Both the position numbers and the translations under genes were made by a program. This document shows positions 43,944 to 52,915 of a stretch of 64,000 nt of DNA, in pieces. The stretch covers positions 1 to 64,000 of the forward strand of contig JANSXY010000002.1 of assembly GCA_024742695.1 (NCBI GenBank), written 5' to 3'. This DNA comes from Paracoccaceae bacterium. GTDB lineage: Bacteria; Pseudomonadota; Alphaproteobacteria; Rhodobacterales; Rhodobacteraceae. Within the stretch, counting starts at the first letter, position 1, and the number at the start of each line of letters is the position of its first letter. A model generated the notes under the pieces. It was given only the letters and a program-made list of their open reading frames with translations, searched no databases and was not told the origin of the DNA.

Positions 43944-43974
43944 TGTTAAACGATTTACTGTTAATCGATTAACA
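43944..43974. promoter_or_regulatory. LacI operator pair
   Basis: A perfect 16 bp palindrome TGTTAATCGATTAACA (43959-43974) sits about 45 bp upstream of the regulator start. Directly beside it, a weaker copy TGTTAAACGATTTACT (43944-43959) matches 13 of 16 positions. The central CG palindrome is typical of LacI-family operators. Confidence 0.75.
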
Positions 43975-44008
43975 GGTCAAGAGCGAAGTTTGGGAGGATG
44001 ACCACGAG

Positions 44009-44248
44009 ATGAGGGGCCCACATCATCCGAGGATGCGATCAGCAGCGTTCATCCCGCGCGAAACCGTCCGCCGCAAGGTCAACACGCTGGTGGCGAAAGG
44101 ATGGGTCGTGCGGCGCGGGGATGGCAGCCTTGCCGTCCAGAAGCAGGCGGCACAGGATCTCGAGGATGCGACCGGCGACACGGTCGCCTATCTAACCGTG
44201 ATGTTCCAGGCCTTCGGGAAGGTTCGCGCAGACCGAGCCGAACCATAG
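44009..44248 (+). CDS. Helix-turn-helix fragment, probable truncated regulator
   Basis: Seventy-nine codons, with FIPRETVRRKVNTLVAKGWVVRR resembling the recognition helix and wing of a MarR- or Crp-type DNA-binding domain, followed by a short helical tail. A complete regulator would need an N-terminal half that is not present, so this is probably the 3' remnant of a larger gene, placed just upstream of and divergent from the LacI gene. Confidence 0.45.
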   Translation: MRGPHHPRMRSAAFIPRETVRRKVNTLVAKGWVVRRGDGSLAVQKQAAQDLEDATGDTVAYLTVMFQAFGKVRADRAEP

Positions 44249-44473
44249 AGAGTTCCTAGTTCCTACTCGGCAACCGTCGACAAGACCGATTGATAGGCCA
44301 AGCTGGGGGTCTCGGCGGCGTCCGAAAGGCTGTCCCAGGCCGTGGCGCGTTTACGTCGATGATGAAGATGCCTTCGAAGCAGTCGAACAAATCTCTTCCT
44401 AAACCGCTGACGAAGCGTCCGAAGAAGACGCTCCGAAGCCGGGCTCTATCTTCAACTTCGCGAAGAGCTAACC

Positions 44474-44629
44474 ATGGGTGACTGGATCCAGGCCATTCTG
44501 ATCGGGATCCTGATCCTTGCAGGCCTTCTCCTGCTGCCGTTCGTCTGGCCCATCATGATGTTGGCCCTGCTGATCGGCGGTATCTGGATCATTATCAAGA
44601 TCTTCAAAGACGAAGACAACACACCATAG
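44474..44629 (+). CDS. 51-residue membrane protein, unknown
   Basis: A short gene from ATG 44474 to TAG 44627-44629. The peptide begins MGDWIQAILIGILI and carries two hydrophobic segments joined by a Pro-containing turn (PFVWPIMM), ending in an acidic tail (KIFKDEDNTP). No family recognised; the compact hydrophobic pattern with a charged end argues against chance. It stands alone, followed 30 bp later by a strong hairpin that may end its transcript. Confidence 0.5.
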   Translation: MGDWIQAILIGILILAGLLLLPFVWPIMMLALLIGGIWIIIKIFKDEDNTP

Positions 44630-45530
44630 CCCAGGGTTCCTCCTCCTTGACCTGGGCACTGGGGCCCCTGTGGTTCCTCCTCCTGCCTGACAGGGGCCCC
44701 ACCAACCTAAATCAAGCCTAAGCACTATGACTTTTTGCCGAGCTCGTCGGAGGACTCCCGGGGATTTAACTCAAGTTCACAACTCAACTTTGCGTTTTTG
44801 AAACTTAATGCATCTCTTGGATGTATTTTCATTCCTTGACGTCTTCTTTTCTGCATCTTGCGTTGCATTGATCGTGCAGCCAGGATCATGCTCACCAGGT
44901 GCTACGCCAATGGTCTTGTGCCCCTGTTCGCGCTCACGAGAGTGCGGATCGCCAAGATTCCTTGTTTAAGACCTAAAGCCCAAGATCCCGCCTCAGTGCG
45001 AGGATCGGCTAAAGGCAGCCTAAAGCCTAACGGCGCCCTGGTCATCTCGTCTTCCCGCCAGTTCAGCCCAGGTGATGCCACCAGATGCGATCCCGTGACT
45101 TGAGCCCACTTTGGCTCTGGCAGGTAGCCCTTCCCATTCCTGGCGCCTTGGAATATGTGGTCGACAGTAGTCTGCATCCAGACCTGCGCCTTACCGGCCT
45201 TGAGCTTACCGTGCCGCGGCGCAATCCCAAATCAACCTGTGACGGCCGCGCCAGACTTGGCGTGCGGCGGCGCATGGCAGCCGGGAGGTCGACCGATGCA
45301 GATCTCATCCAGAAGACCCAGCCTGGCGACGTGTGATCCCTCGCACCGAGGCGAACACCTGCCCGCCCGCACGGCCGTCCTCATGATCGAGGTCAGCGCC
45401 TGATGCACCCCCTCCCCTCCCCCACGATCCTTCTCCTGTTCCGGCCAGCACCGCAGTTCGGCTGCGGGACGCGACGGTCGCCCAATGGCTTGGCCTCTGC
45501 GGGCCTGCGTCATGCAGCGGCTTGCCTGTC
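44630..45530. other. Gene-free stretch beside the integrase module
   Basis: No gene recognised in 900 bp. It holds the hairpin at 44661-44700, then a stretch of unusually low GC for this window (about 44,720-44,880), then mixed sequence up to the excisionase gene. Promoter and arm-type integrase sites would be expected here but none is evident by eye. Confidence 0.45.
44661..44700 (+). terminator. Strong hairpin downstream of the 51-residue gene
   Basis: GGGGCCCCTG and CAGGGGCCCC form a perfect ten-pair stem around a 20-base loop. There is no T-run behind it, so factor-independent termination is uncertain; an mRNA-end or protein-binding role is also possible. Confidence 0.4.
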
Positions 45531-45857
45531 ATGACGGACAACAGCCGAAAGCCCCTCACGCCCGAGATGCTCGCCCAGCGATGGGACTGCTCGGCCGAGA
45601 CCGTGCGCCAACTCATTCACCGAGGACAGCTCCGTGGCTTCCGCGTCGGACGGCTGATCAGGATCCCAGCGGAAGCTGTCGAGGAATTCGAATGCAAATC
45701 ACGATTGGACGCCTCAGGGGCGGATATTGCGTCTCATGGCGTGACCCGGAAACCGGAAAGCGACGACGGTTTCAGCTTGCGGCACGCAGCCGAGCGGAGG
45801 CCGAAGCCGAGGCCAGAGACGTCTATCTCCGCGGACGTGCGTCCCGCGGCGGAGTGA
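45531..45857 (+). CDS. Excisionase-like helix-turn-helix protein of the island
   Basis: A 108-residue paralogue of the protein at 246-572 and nearly identical in its helix-turn-helix (LTPEMLAQRWDCSAETVRQLIHRGQLRGF). ATG 45531 aligns with the start of the other copy. Its last 166 bp overlap the integrase gene. It probably controls directionality or expression of the adjoining integrase. Confidence 0.7.
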   Translation: MTDNSRKPLTPEMLAQRWDCSAETVRQLIHRGQLRGFRVGRLIRIPAEAVEEFECKSRLDASGADIASHGVTRKPESDDGFSLRHAAERRPKPRPETSISADVRPAAE

Positions 45858-46729
45858 CCGTCGAGGCGATCTGGCAGGCCTATGTCTCGGATCTCGGCGA
45901 CAAGCCAACGGCCACCACGATGGTCTATACCGGCAAGGCAATCCTGCCCTTCTTCGGCGCGTTCCGGCCCGACCAGATCGGCGCCGCCGACTGTAGGGCC
46001 TATGCGGCCCGAAGGCGCCAGGACGGACGGACCATCGGAACGGTTCATACAGAACTCGGCCATCTTCGCAGCGCGCTCAGGTGGGCCGCGAAGACCGGTC
46101 TGATTCCCCGGGCACCACATATCGAACGCCCGCCAAAACCGGCGAGCCGCGTCCGACCGATGAGCGACGTGGAGCTGCGCGCGTTGATCGCAGCCTGTAC
46201 GGCGCCGCATGTGCGGCTTGCCGTTATCCTGCTCGCGGCCACCGGGGCGAGGGTTGGCGCGGTCCTCGATCTGACCTGGGACAGGGTCAGCTTCGAGACC
46301 GGGTTGATCGACCTGCGATTGCCGGACGGGGTAACACGCAAAGGCCGCGCCGTCGTGCCGATGAACAGAATGGCACGCGAAGCGCTAAGGCAGGCTCATG
46401 CCGCGCGCCTTTCTGATCATGTCGTCGAATGGGCCGGCAACCGGGTGAAATCGATCCGGACCGGCTACCGCGCCGCGATGCTGCGCGCAGGCCTGTCCGA
46501 CCTTTCGATCCACCAGATTCGTCACACCGTTGCCGTGAAGATGCTACAGGCGGGCCGTCCCCTGGTGGAGGTCTCGCAGTTCCTGGGCCACTCGAACATC
46601 CAGATCACCGAACGGACCTACGCACGCTTCATGCCGGAGAGATTTACCGCTGCAGCGCAGCTTCTGGACCTGTCAGGGTTCGATGAACCTGCAAACACTT
46701 CGCAAACCGGCAACGACCCATCGACTTAG
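45692..46729 (+). CDS. Tyrosine site-specific integrase of the island
   Basis: A 345-residue tyrosine recombinase, nearly identical along its length to the copy at 407-1537. Catalytic residues are present: Arg in ATGARVGAV, HQIRH, LGHSNIQ and Tyr in ERTYARF. It ends 22 bp before the tRNA-Val 3' end, its probable attB. Unlike the left copy, it stops before the att repeat. It should catalyse integration and, with the excisionase, excision of the 45.3 kb island. Confidence 0.95.
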   Translation: MQITIGRLRGGYCVSWRDPETGKRRRFQLAARSRAEAEAEARDVYLRGRASRGGVTVEAIWQAYVSDLGDKPTATTMVYTGKAILPFFGAFRPDQIGAADCRAYAARRRQDGRTIGTVHTELGHLRSALRWAAKTGLIPRAPHIERPPKPASRVRPMSDVELRALIAACTAPHVRLAVILLAATGARVGAVLDLTWDRVSFETGLIDLRLPDGVTRKGRAVVPMNRMAREALRQAHAARLSDHVVEWAGNRVKSIRTGYRAAMLRAGLSDLSIHQIRHTVAVKMLQAGRPLVEVSQFLGHSNIQITERTYARFMPERFTAAAQLLDLSGFDEPANTSQTGNDPST

Positions 46730-46751
46730 TTATTTTTATCAGAGGGTTGGG

Positions 46752-46802
46752 TGGTGGGTGATGAGGGATTTGAACCCCCGACATCTTCGATGTGAACGAA
46801 GC
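46752..46802. repeat. Right attachment site within tRNA-Val
   Basis: The 51 bp partner of 1466-1516, spanning the anticodon arm to CCA of the intact tRNA. Sequence identity between the two sites is complete and ends at 46802, next to the D-arm side. Confidence 0.93.
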
Positions 46803-46826
46803 GCTCTACCACTGAGCTAATCACCC
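46752..46826 (-). tRNA. tRNA-Val (anticodon CAC)
   Basis: Read on the minus strand, the acceptor strands GGGTGAT and ATCACCC pair over seven bases, with an A discriminator and an encoded CCA. The anticodon arm CTTCG-TTCACAT-CGAAG gives anticodon CAC (Val, codon GTG), and the T arm carries GGTTCAAATCC. The gene is intact and is the integration target of two elements. Confidence 0.96.
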
Positions 46827-46868
46827 GACGGCGGGTCTTTAGCCTCTGCCGCGCGGTGTCGCAAGAGG

Positions 46869-47261
46869 TTAGTTGTCATCCTCGTCCGGGCCTTCCCCCG
46901 GCGCCACGGAGGACGGCGACTGCGGCGGGCGGCGCAGCTTGACCACCAGCACCTCGTCGCCGGTGGTGCCACGCTGCCTGTTCACGCGCGCCTTGCCCAG
47001 CGGCGGGATCGCCAGCGCGCTGCCGGCCTGCAGCGCATCGCCCAGAACCTTCAGCGTCGCCTCGACGACCGGCTTGACATCCTTCTTCTTCAGGCCGGAT
47101 TCGGCGCAGACCCGATCCACCAGATCCTTCTTGCGCAGAGTCAGCAACGGCTCGCGCGGCGGCACGACGAGCGTCAGCGCGGGCTTGGGATCGGTACGCC
47201 GGGCACGGGGCGCGGCGGCGCGGGGCTTTTCGGGCGTCTTCGGGCCGGATGACTTGGACAT
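46869..47261 (-). CDS. HU-family DNA-binding protein with N-terminal extension
   Basis: A 130-residue protein. Residues 38-115 match the HU/IHF fold (LTLRKKDLVDRVCAESGLKKKDVKPVVEATLKVLGDAL, then a beta arm region IPPLGKARVNRQ). An Ala/Pro/Lys/Arg-rich N-terminal extension of about 35 residues and an acidic tail (GEGPDEDDN) are added to the usual 90-residue HU. It probably bends or packages DNA. It lies between lon and tRNA-Val. Confidence 0.87.
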   Translation of the reverse strand: MSKSSGPKTPEKPRAAAPRARRTDPKPALTLVVPPREPLLTLRKKDLVDRVCAESGLKKKDVKPVVEATLKVLGDALQAGSALAIPPLGKARVNRQRGTTGDEVLVVKLRRPPQSPSSVAPGEGPDEDDN

Positions 47262-47387
47262 GGCGGAGTGAAACCTTGCACGACAGGGCGAAGTCTACCC
47301 TGCAACGGCCCTCAAATCCATGACACTTTCGTCAGGACAGGGCGCGCGGGCCAAACGGCCGGCGCGCCCCGGCGCATCACGCACCCA

Positions 47388-49802
47388 TCAGTGGGCGACC
47401 GGCGGCATCTCGGAGGTTTCCGACGCTTTCGCGGCCAGTTGCGCGCGGTGCGCCTCTTCGGCCGCCTCGTCCCACTCGATCGGCTCGGGCTCGCGCACCA
47501 GGGCATGGCGCAGAACCTCGCGCACGTTCGAGACCGGGATGATCGTCAGCCCCGCCTTCACGTTGTCGGGGATCTCCGGCAGATCCTTGGCGTTTTCCTC
47601 GGGGATCAGGACCGTGGTGATCCCGCCCCGCAGCGCTGCAAGCAGCTTCTCCTTCAGGCCGCCGATCGCCAGCACATTGCCGCGCAGCGTCACCTCGCCG
47701 GTCATCGCGATGTCCTTGCGAACCGGGATCTGGGTGAGCACCGAAACGATCGAGGTGACCATCGCGATGCCGGCCGAGGGGCCATCCTTCGGCGTCGCGC
47801 CCTCGGGGACGTGGACGTGGATGTCGAGCGCGTCGAAGGTCGGCGGCTTCACCCCGATCTTCGGCGCGATCGAGCGCACGAAGGACGAGGCCGCGTCGAT
47901 CGATTCCTTCATCACATCGCCCAGCTTGCCGGTGGTCTTCATCCGGCCCTTGCCGGGCAGCCGGAGCGCCTCGATCGACAGAAGGTCGCCGCCCACCGAG
48001 GTCCAGGCCAGCCCGGTGACCACACCGATCTGGTCCTCCTTCTCGGCAAGGCCGTAGCGGTACTTCTTGACGCCGAGCATGTCCTCCAGCGCCTCGGGCG
48101 TGACCTCGACCGAGACCGCCTCGCCCTTCAGGATCATCGTGACCGCCTTGCGGGCCAGCTTGGCCAGCTCGCGTTCGAGGTTCCGCACCCCGGCCTCGCG
48201 GGTATAGGTGCGGATCACCTCGGTCAGCGCCGCGTCGGTGATCGCGAACTCGCCCTTCTTCAGGCCGTGGTTCTTGATCTGCTTGGGGATCAGGTGCTGG
48301 CGCGCGATCTCGCGCTTCTCGTCCTCGGTGTATCCCGCCAGCGGGATGATCTCCATCCGGTCCAGAAGCGGGCCGGGCATGTTGTAGCTGTTGGCCGTGG
48401 TCAGGAACATCACGTTCGACAGGTCGTATTCCACCTCGAGATAGTGGTCCACGAAGGTCGCGTTCTGTTCGGGGTCCAGCACCTCCAGCATCGCGCTGGC
48501 CGGATCGCCGCGGAAGTCCTGCCCCATCTTGTCGATCTCGTCCAGGAGGATCAGCGGATTGGTGGTCTTGGCCTTCTTCAGCGCCTGGATGATCTTGCCG
48601 GGCATCGAGCCGATGTAGGTCCGCCGGTGGCCGCGGATCTCGCTTTCGTCGCGCACGCCGCCGAGGCTGATGCGGATGAACTCGCGCCCCGTCGCCCGCG
48701 CGACCGACTTGCCGAGCGAGGTCTTGCCCACGCCGGGCGGGCCGACGAGGCACAGGATCGGCCCCTTGAGCTTGGTCGCGCGCTGCTGCACGGCGAGATA
48801 CTCGACGATCCGTTCCTTGACCTTCTCCAGCCCGTAGTGATCGTCGTCCAGCACGCCCTGCGCGCGCGCCAGATCCTTCTTGGTGCGGCTCTTCACGCCC
48901 CAGGGCAACGACAGCAGCCAGTCGAGGTAGTTGCGGACCACGGTCGCCTCGGCCGACATCGGCGACATCGACTTGAGCTTCTTCAGCTCGGCCTCCGCCT
49001 TGTCGCGGGCCTCGCTGGAGAACCTGGTCTTCTCGATCCGCTCGGCCAGCTCGTTGATCTCGTTCTGGCCGTCCTCGCCATCGCCCAGCTCGCGCTGGAT
49101 CGCCTTCATCTGCTCGTTGAGGTAGTACTCGCGCTGGGTCCGCTCCATCTGCGACTTGACGCGGCTCTTGATCTTCTTCTCGACCTGCAGAACGCTCATC
49201 TCGCCCTGCATCAGGCCGTAGACCTTCTCCAGCCGCTCGGCCACGTCCAGCGTTTCCAGAAGCTCCTGCTTCTGGTCGACCTCGATGCCCAGATGCCCGG
49301 CCACCAGATCGGCAAGCTTGTAGGGCTCGCGGGTTTCGGCCACGGCGGCCAGCGCCTCTTCGGGCACGTTCTTCTTGATCTTGGCGTAGCGCTCGAATTC
49401 CTCGGCGACCGAACGCAGCAGCGCCTCGACCGTGGCGGCGTCGCCCGGCTTTTCCTCCAGTTCCACGGCGCGGGCCTCGAAGAACCGCTCGTTGGGCAGG
49501 AATTCCTCGATCCGCACCCGCGTCTTGCCCTCGACCAGCACCTTCACCGTGCCGTCGGGCAGTTTCAGCAGTTGCAGCACGTTGGCCAGCACGCCGCTAC
49601 GATAGATATCCTTGGCCTCGGGATCGTCCTGGGCGGGATCCATCTGCGAGCTGAGCAGGATCTGGCGATCGTCGCCCATCACCTCTTCGAGCGCGCGGAC
49701 GGATTTCTCGCGGCCGACGAACAGGGGCACGATCATGTGCGGGAACACCACGATGTCGCGCAGCGGCAGCACCGGGTAGCTTTGAGACAGGGTCTTGGTC
49801 AT
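47388..49802 (-). CDS. lon: ATP-dependent protease Lon
   Basis: An 804-residue cytoplasmic AAA+ protease: N-terminal LON substrate domain ([22 protein letters not shown]), long coiled-coil, Walker [14 protein letters not shown], Walker [11 protein letters not shown], and the Ser-Lys dyad in TPKDGPSAG and [16 protein letters not shown]. Length is standard. It degrades misfolded and regulatory proteins. ATG 49802 is chosen because the LON domain begins right after it. Confidence 0.98.
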   Translation of the reverse strand: MTKTLSQSYPVLPLRDIVVFPHMIVPLFVGREKSVRALEEVMGDDRQILLSSQMDPAQDDPEAKDIYRSGVLANVLQLLKLPDGTVKVLVEGKTRVRIEEFLPNERFFEARAVELEEKPGDAATVEALLRSVAEEFERYAKIKKNVPEEALAAVAETREPYKLADLVAGHLGIEVDQKQELLETLDVAERLEKVYGLMQGEMSVLQVEKKIKSRVKSQMERTQREYYLNEQMKAIQRELGDGEDGQNEINELAERIEKTRFSSEARDKAEAELKKLKSMSPMSAEATVVRNYLDWLLSLPWGVKSRTKKDLARAQGVLDDDHYGLEKVKERIVEYLAVQQRATKLKGPILCLVGPPGVGKTSLGKSVARATGREFIRISLGGVRDESEIRGHRRTYIGSMPGKIIQALKKAKTTNPLILLDEIDKMGQDFRGDPASAMLEVLDPEQNATFVDHYLEVEYDLSNVMFLTTANSYNMPGPLLDRMEIIPLAGYTEDEKREIARQHLIPKQIKNHGLKKGEFAITDAALTEVIRTYTREAGVRNLERELAKLARKAVTMILKGEAVSVEVTPEALEDMLGVKKYRYGLAEKEDQIGVVTGLAWTSVGGDLLSIEALRLPGKGRMKTTGKLGDVMKESIDAASSFVRSIAPKIGVKPPTFDALDIHVHVPEGATPKDGPSAGIAMVTSIVSVLTQIPVRKDIAMTGEVTLRGNVLAIGGLKEKLLAALRGGITTVLIPEENAKDLPEIPDNVKAGLTIIPVSNVREVLRHALVREPEPIEWDEAAEEAHRAQLAAKASETSEMPPVAH

Positions 49803-50038
49803 GCGCTTCCTCTCTGGCAGGAGGGCTCCGGCCCCGTTCGCGGCGGCCCCTGGCCCTCCCCTTGTCAGGCCATTCATCTGGGGCGTCGCGGCCCCGGATT
49901 CAACCGCGCGCGCCCGGTACCGATGCACCATGCCGGGCCGGAAAGGCAGGGGCAAGGGAACATTCGGCGTTTTAGCGGTTTTCCACCACTAGGTCTGGGC
50001 GGCGCCGACGAATGCGGCACCGGCGCCGGCAGGAGCGC

Positions 50039-51169
50039 CTAAAGCGGCTCGATATCGCCCTCGGCGCGCAGCGCATGGAACCGGGCCACGAAGTCGCCCA
50101 GCCCGCCCGCCGCGATCGCCGCGCGCAGTCCCGCCATCAACTCCTGGTAGTAGTGCAGGTTGTGCCAGGTCATGAGCATCGACGAGATGATCTCGCCCGA
50201 CCGGAAGACATGGTGCAGGTAGGCGCGGGAATAGCCGCGGCAGGCCGGGCAGCCGCAATCCTCGTCCAGCGGACGCGGATCGTCCTGGTGGCGGGCGTTC
50301 TTGATGTTCACCACCCCGCGGCGGGTGAACGCCTGCCCGGTGCGGCCCGAGCGCGACGGCAGCACGCAATCCATCATGTCGATGCCGCGTTCCACCGCGC
50401 CGACGATGTCGTCGGGCTTGCCGACCCCCATCAGGTAACGCGGCCGGTCCTCGGGCAGCATGCCGGGCGCGTAATCCAGCACGCCGAACATCGCCGCCTG
50501 CCCCTCGCCCACCGCCAGACCGCCGATGGCATAGCCGTCGAAGCCGATCTCGCGCAGCGCCCCGGCGCTTTCCTCGCGCAGGTCGCGTTCCAGCCCGCCC
50601 TGCTGGATCCCGAACAGCGCGTGGCCGGGCCTGTCGCCGAAGGCCGCCTTCGACCGCGCCGCCCACCGCATCGACAGCCGCATGCTGTCGGCGATCCGGT
50701 CGCGATCGGCCGGCAATGCCGGGCATTCGTCGAAGCACATCACGATGTCGGAGCCCAGAAGCCGCTGGATCTCCATGCTGCGTTCGGGGCTGAGCATGTG
50801 TTTCGACCCGTCGATATGCGACGCGAAGGTGACGCCCTCTTCGGTCAGCTTGCGCAGCGCCGCGAGACTCATCACCTGGAAGCCGCCCGAGTCGGTCAGG
50901 ATCGGCCGATCCCAGTTCATGAACCGGTGCAGCCCGCCCAGCCGGGCGATCCGTTCCGCCGTGGGGCGCAGCATCAGGTGATAGGTGTTGCCCAGCAGGA
51001 TGTCGGCGCCGGTCGCGCGCACGCTTTCGGGCAGCATCGCCTTGACGGTGGCGGCGGTGCCGACCGGCATGAAGGCCGGCGTGTGGATCTCGCCGCGCGG
51101 CGTGACGATCCGGCCGCTGCGCGCCGCACCGTCCACTGCCTCGATCCCGAAGGCGAATCGTCCGCTCAT
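50039..51169 (-). CDS. tgt: tRNA-guanine transglycosylase (queuine tRNA-ribosyltransferase)
   Basis: A 376-residue TIM-barrel enzyme that exchanges G34 for preQ1 in GUN-anticodon tRNAs. Seen: [13 protein letters not shown], catalytic Asp in [49 protein letters not shown] and the zinc ligands [19 protein letters not shown] 51169 gives the normal family length. It is divergent from the Fe-S assembly genes. Confidence 0.98.
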   Translation of the reverse strand: MSGRFAFGIEAVDGAARSGRIVTPRGEIHTPAFMPVGTAATVKAMLPESVRATGADILLGNTYHLMLRPTAERIARLGGLHRFMNWDRPILTDSGGFQVMSLAALRKLTEEGVTFASHIDGSKHMLSPERSMEIQRLLGSDIVMCFDECPALPADRDRIADSMRLSMRWAARSKAAFGDRPGHALFGIQQGGLERDLREESAGALREIGFDGYAIGGLAVGEGQAAMFGVLDYAPGMLPEDRPRYLMGVGKPDDIVGAVERGIDMMDCVLPSRSGRTGQAFTRRGVVNIKNARHQDDPRPLDEDCGCPACRGYSRAYLHHVFRSGEIISSMLMTWHNLHYYQELMAGLRAAIAAGGLGDFVARFHALRAEGDIEPL

Positions 51170-51296
51170 GCCCTGCCCTCCGGCTTCGACCGCCCGTGAT
51201 AGCGGATTTCGCGCCGCTGCCAAGCCGCGTGGGCCGGGGTTTACGTTCGGGGCGAATATCCTATATCTTCGGTCAAGAAAATCGCGCGGGATCCCG

Positions 51297-51662
51297 ATGA
51301 CAACGCATACCACCGGCCCGGTCGAGGGCACGCCCCTGATCAAGCCCTCCAGCACCGACCATCCGCTCTACGAGGCGGTGGTCGAGGCGTGCCGGTCGGT
51401 CTACGACCCGGAGATCCCCGTCAACATCTACGATCTCGGCCTTGTCTACACGATCGAGATCGACGCCGAGGGCGCGGTCGACATCGTCATGACCCTGACC
51501 GCGCCGGGCTGCCCGGTGGCGGGCGAGATGCCCGGCTGGGTCGCCGATGCCGTGAGCGCGGTGCCCGGCGTCCGGCAGGTCGATGTCGACATGACCTTCG
51601 AACCGCAATGGGGCATGGAAATGATGTCCGACGAGGCGCGGCTGGAACTGGGGTTCATGTGA
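51297..51662 (+). CDS. SUF-associated MIP18 family (SufT/PaaD-like) protein
   Basis: A 121-residue protein of the MIP18/DUF59 family: [25 protein letters not shown] and [18 protein letters not shown], where the Cys of APGCP is the conserved functional residue. These proteins help mature Fe-S proteins. The stop overlaps the start of the SufA-like gene, so the pair is coupled. Confidence 0.92.
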   Translation: MTTHTTGPVEGTPLIKPSSTDHPLYEAVVEACRSVYDPEIPVNIYDLGLVYTIEIDAEGAVDIVMTLTAPGCPVAGEMPGWVADAVSAVPGVRQVDVDMTFEPQWGMEMMSDEARLELGFM

Positions 51663-52021
51663 TGTTCGGCGTCCCCGGCACCGCCCCCGTCACCCTGACC
51701 CCGCGCGCGGTGGCGCAGATCGCCCGCCTGATGGCGAAGGACGGCGCCCACGGGCTGCGCATCGGCGTCAAGAAGGGCGGCTGCGCGGGGATGGAATACA
51801 CGATGGAATTCGCCCCCGAACCGGGCCCCGGCGACGAGGTCGTGGAACAGGACGGCGCGCGGGTGATGATCGCGCCGATGGCGCAGATGTTCCTGTTCGG
51901 CACCCAGATCGACTACGAGACCGGGCTGCTGGAAAGCGGGTTCCGGTTTCACAACCCCAATGTCGCCGAGGCCTGCGGCTGCGGCGAATCGATCAAGTTC
52001 AAGGACGCGCCCGCGGGCTGA
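51662..52021 (+). CDS. A-type Fe-S carrier (HesB/IscA/SufA family)
   Basis: A 119-residue A-type scaffold with the three conserved cysteines: one in KKGGCAGMEY and two in EACGCGESI. It transfers Fe-S clusters to targets. ATG 51662 overlaps the preceding stop (ATGTGATG context), giving translational coupling with the MIP18-family gene. Confidence 0.94.
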   Translation: MFGVPGTAPVTLTPRAVAQIARLMAKDGAHGLRIGVKKGGCAGMEYTMEFAPEPGPGDEVVEQDGARVMIAPMAQMFLFGTQIDYETGLLESGFRFHNPNVAEACGCGESIKFKDAPAG

Positions 52022-52105
52022 CCCGGGCGCGCCCGCGGCATCCTTCCCCTTCCGCGCCCCGGCCCGCCGGGCTAGTCTTGCACCGCAGGAACGGGAGGAC
52101 GACGG

Positions 52106-52867
52106 ATGCGGCAGAAACTCGCGGCGGGCAACTGGAAGATGCATGGCACCCGCGCCAGCCTTGTCGAGGTGCGCGCGCTGGTCGCCGCCCATCCCGATCC
52201 CGCGGTCGAGGTGCTGATCTGCCCGCCCGCCACGCTCCTGGCCTGGATGGATGCCGAGATCGGCCAGGCGCCGATCCGGACCGGCGGACAGGATTGCCAT
52301 GCCGCCGCCTCCGGCGCCCATACCGGGGACATCGCCGCCGCGATGCTGGCCGATGCCGGGGCGAGCCACGTGATCCTCGGCCATTCCGAACGCCGCGCCG
52401 ATCACGGCGAAGCCGATGCGACGGTGCGCGCCAAGACCGAGGCGGCCCATGCCGCCGACCTGACGGCGATCGTCTGCGTCGGCGAAACGCTGGCGGAGCG
52501 TGACGCGGGCCGCACGCTCGACGTGGTCTCGGGCCAGCTGGCCGGCAGCCTTCCCGACGGTGCGCGCGGCCGCAACACCGTCGTCGCCTACGAACCGGTC
52601 TGGGCGATCGGCACCGGCCGCACCCCGACCGAGGCGCAGATCGCCGAGGTTCATGCCCATATCCGCGCCGAGTTGCGCGCCCGGTTCGGCGCCGCCGAGG
52701 CGGAACGCTTCCGCCTGCTCTACGGCGGATCGGTCAAGCCCGCCAACGCGGCCGGGATCTTCGCGATCGCCGAGGTCGACGGCGCGCTGGTCGGCGGGGC
52801 AAGCCTGAAGGCCGCCGATTTCTCGGCCATCATCAGCGCGCTGGAACAGGCGCCGGCGCCCGGCTGA
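52106..52867 (+). CDS. tpiA: Triosephosphate isomerase
   Basis: A 253-residue TIM-barrel enzyme interconverting dihydroxyacetone phosphate and glyceraldehyde 3-phosphate. Active-site residues: Asn and Lys in AAGNWKMHG, His in VILGHSERR, Glu in [13 protein letters not shown], and the phosphate loop [11 protein letters not shown]. The start has a gggagga ribosome site. The N-terminal and loop-6 motifs make this certain. Confidence 0.98.
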   Translation: MRQKLAAGNWKMHGTRASLVEVRALVAAHPDPAVEVLICPPATLLAWMDAEIGQAPIRTGGQDCHAAASGAHTGDIAAAMLADAGASHVILGHSERRADHGEADATVRAKTEAAHAADLTAIVCVGETLAERDAGRTLDVVSGQLAGSLPDGARGRNTVVAYEPVWAIGTGRTPTEAQIAEVHAHIRAELRARFGAAEAERFRLLYGGSVKPANAAGIFAIAEVDGALVGGASLKAADFSAIISALEQAPAPG

Positions 52868-52915
52868 CGGGGCATGTCGCAACCGCGCTAGACGGGTCGC
52901 AATCGCTGCCGGACG

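Larger units (their letters stand above)
1466..46802. mobile_element. 45.3 kb genomic island integrated at tRNA-Val
   Basis: The segment is delimited by a perfect 51 bp direct repeat (1466-1516 and 46752-46802) made of the 3' part of tRNA-Val(CAC). An excisionase/integrase pair lies just inside the right repeat and points at it. Contents are accessory: insertion sequences, two transport-linked catabolic operons, envelope proteins and regulators; no conjugation or replication genes are visible. Recombination between the repeats would release a circle of about 45.3 kb and leave the left element's integrase beside the intact tRNA. Confidence 0.88.

Noticed and set aside
47268-50042. Long plus-strand open frame opposite lon
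   Set aside because: Composition is typical of an antisense shadow (His, Leu and Arg repeats) and lon on the other strand is unambiguous.
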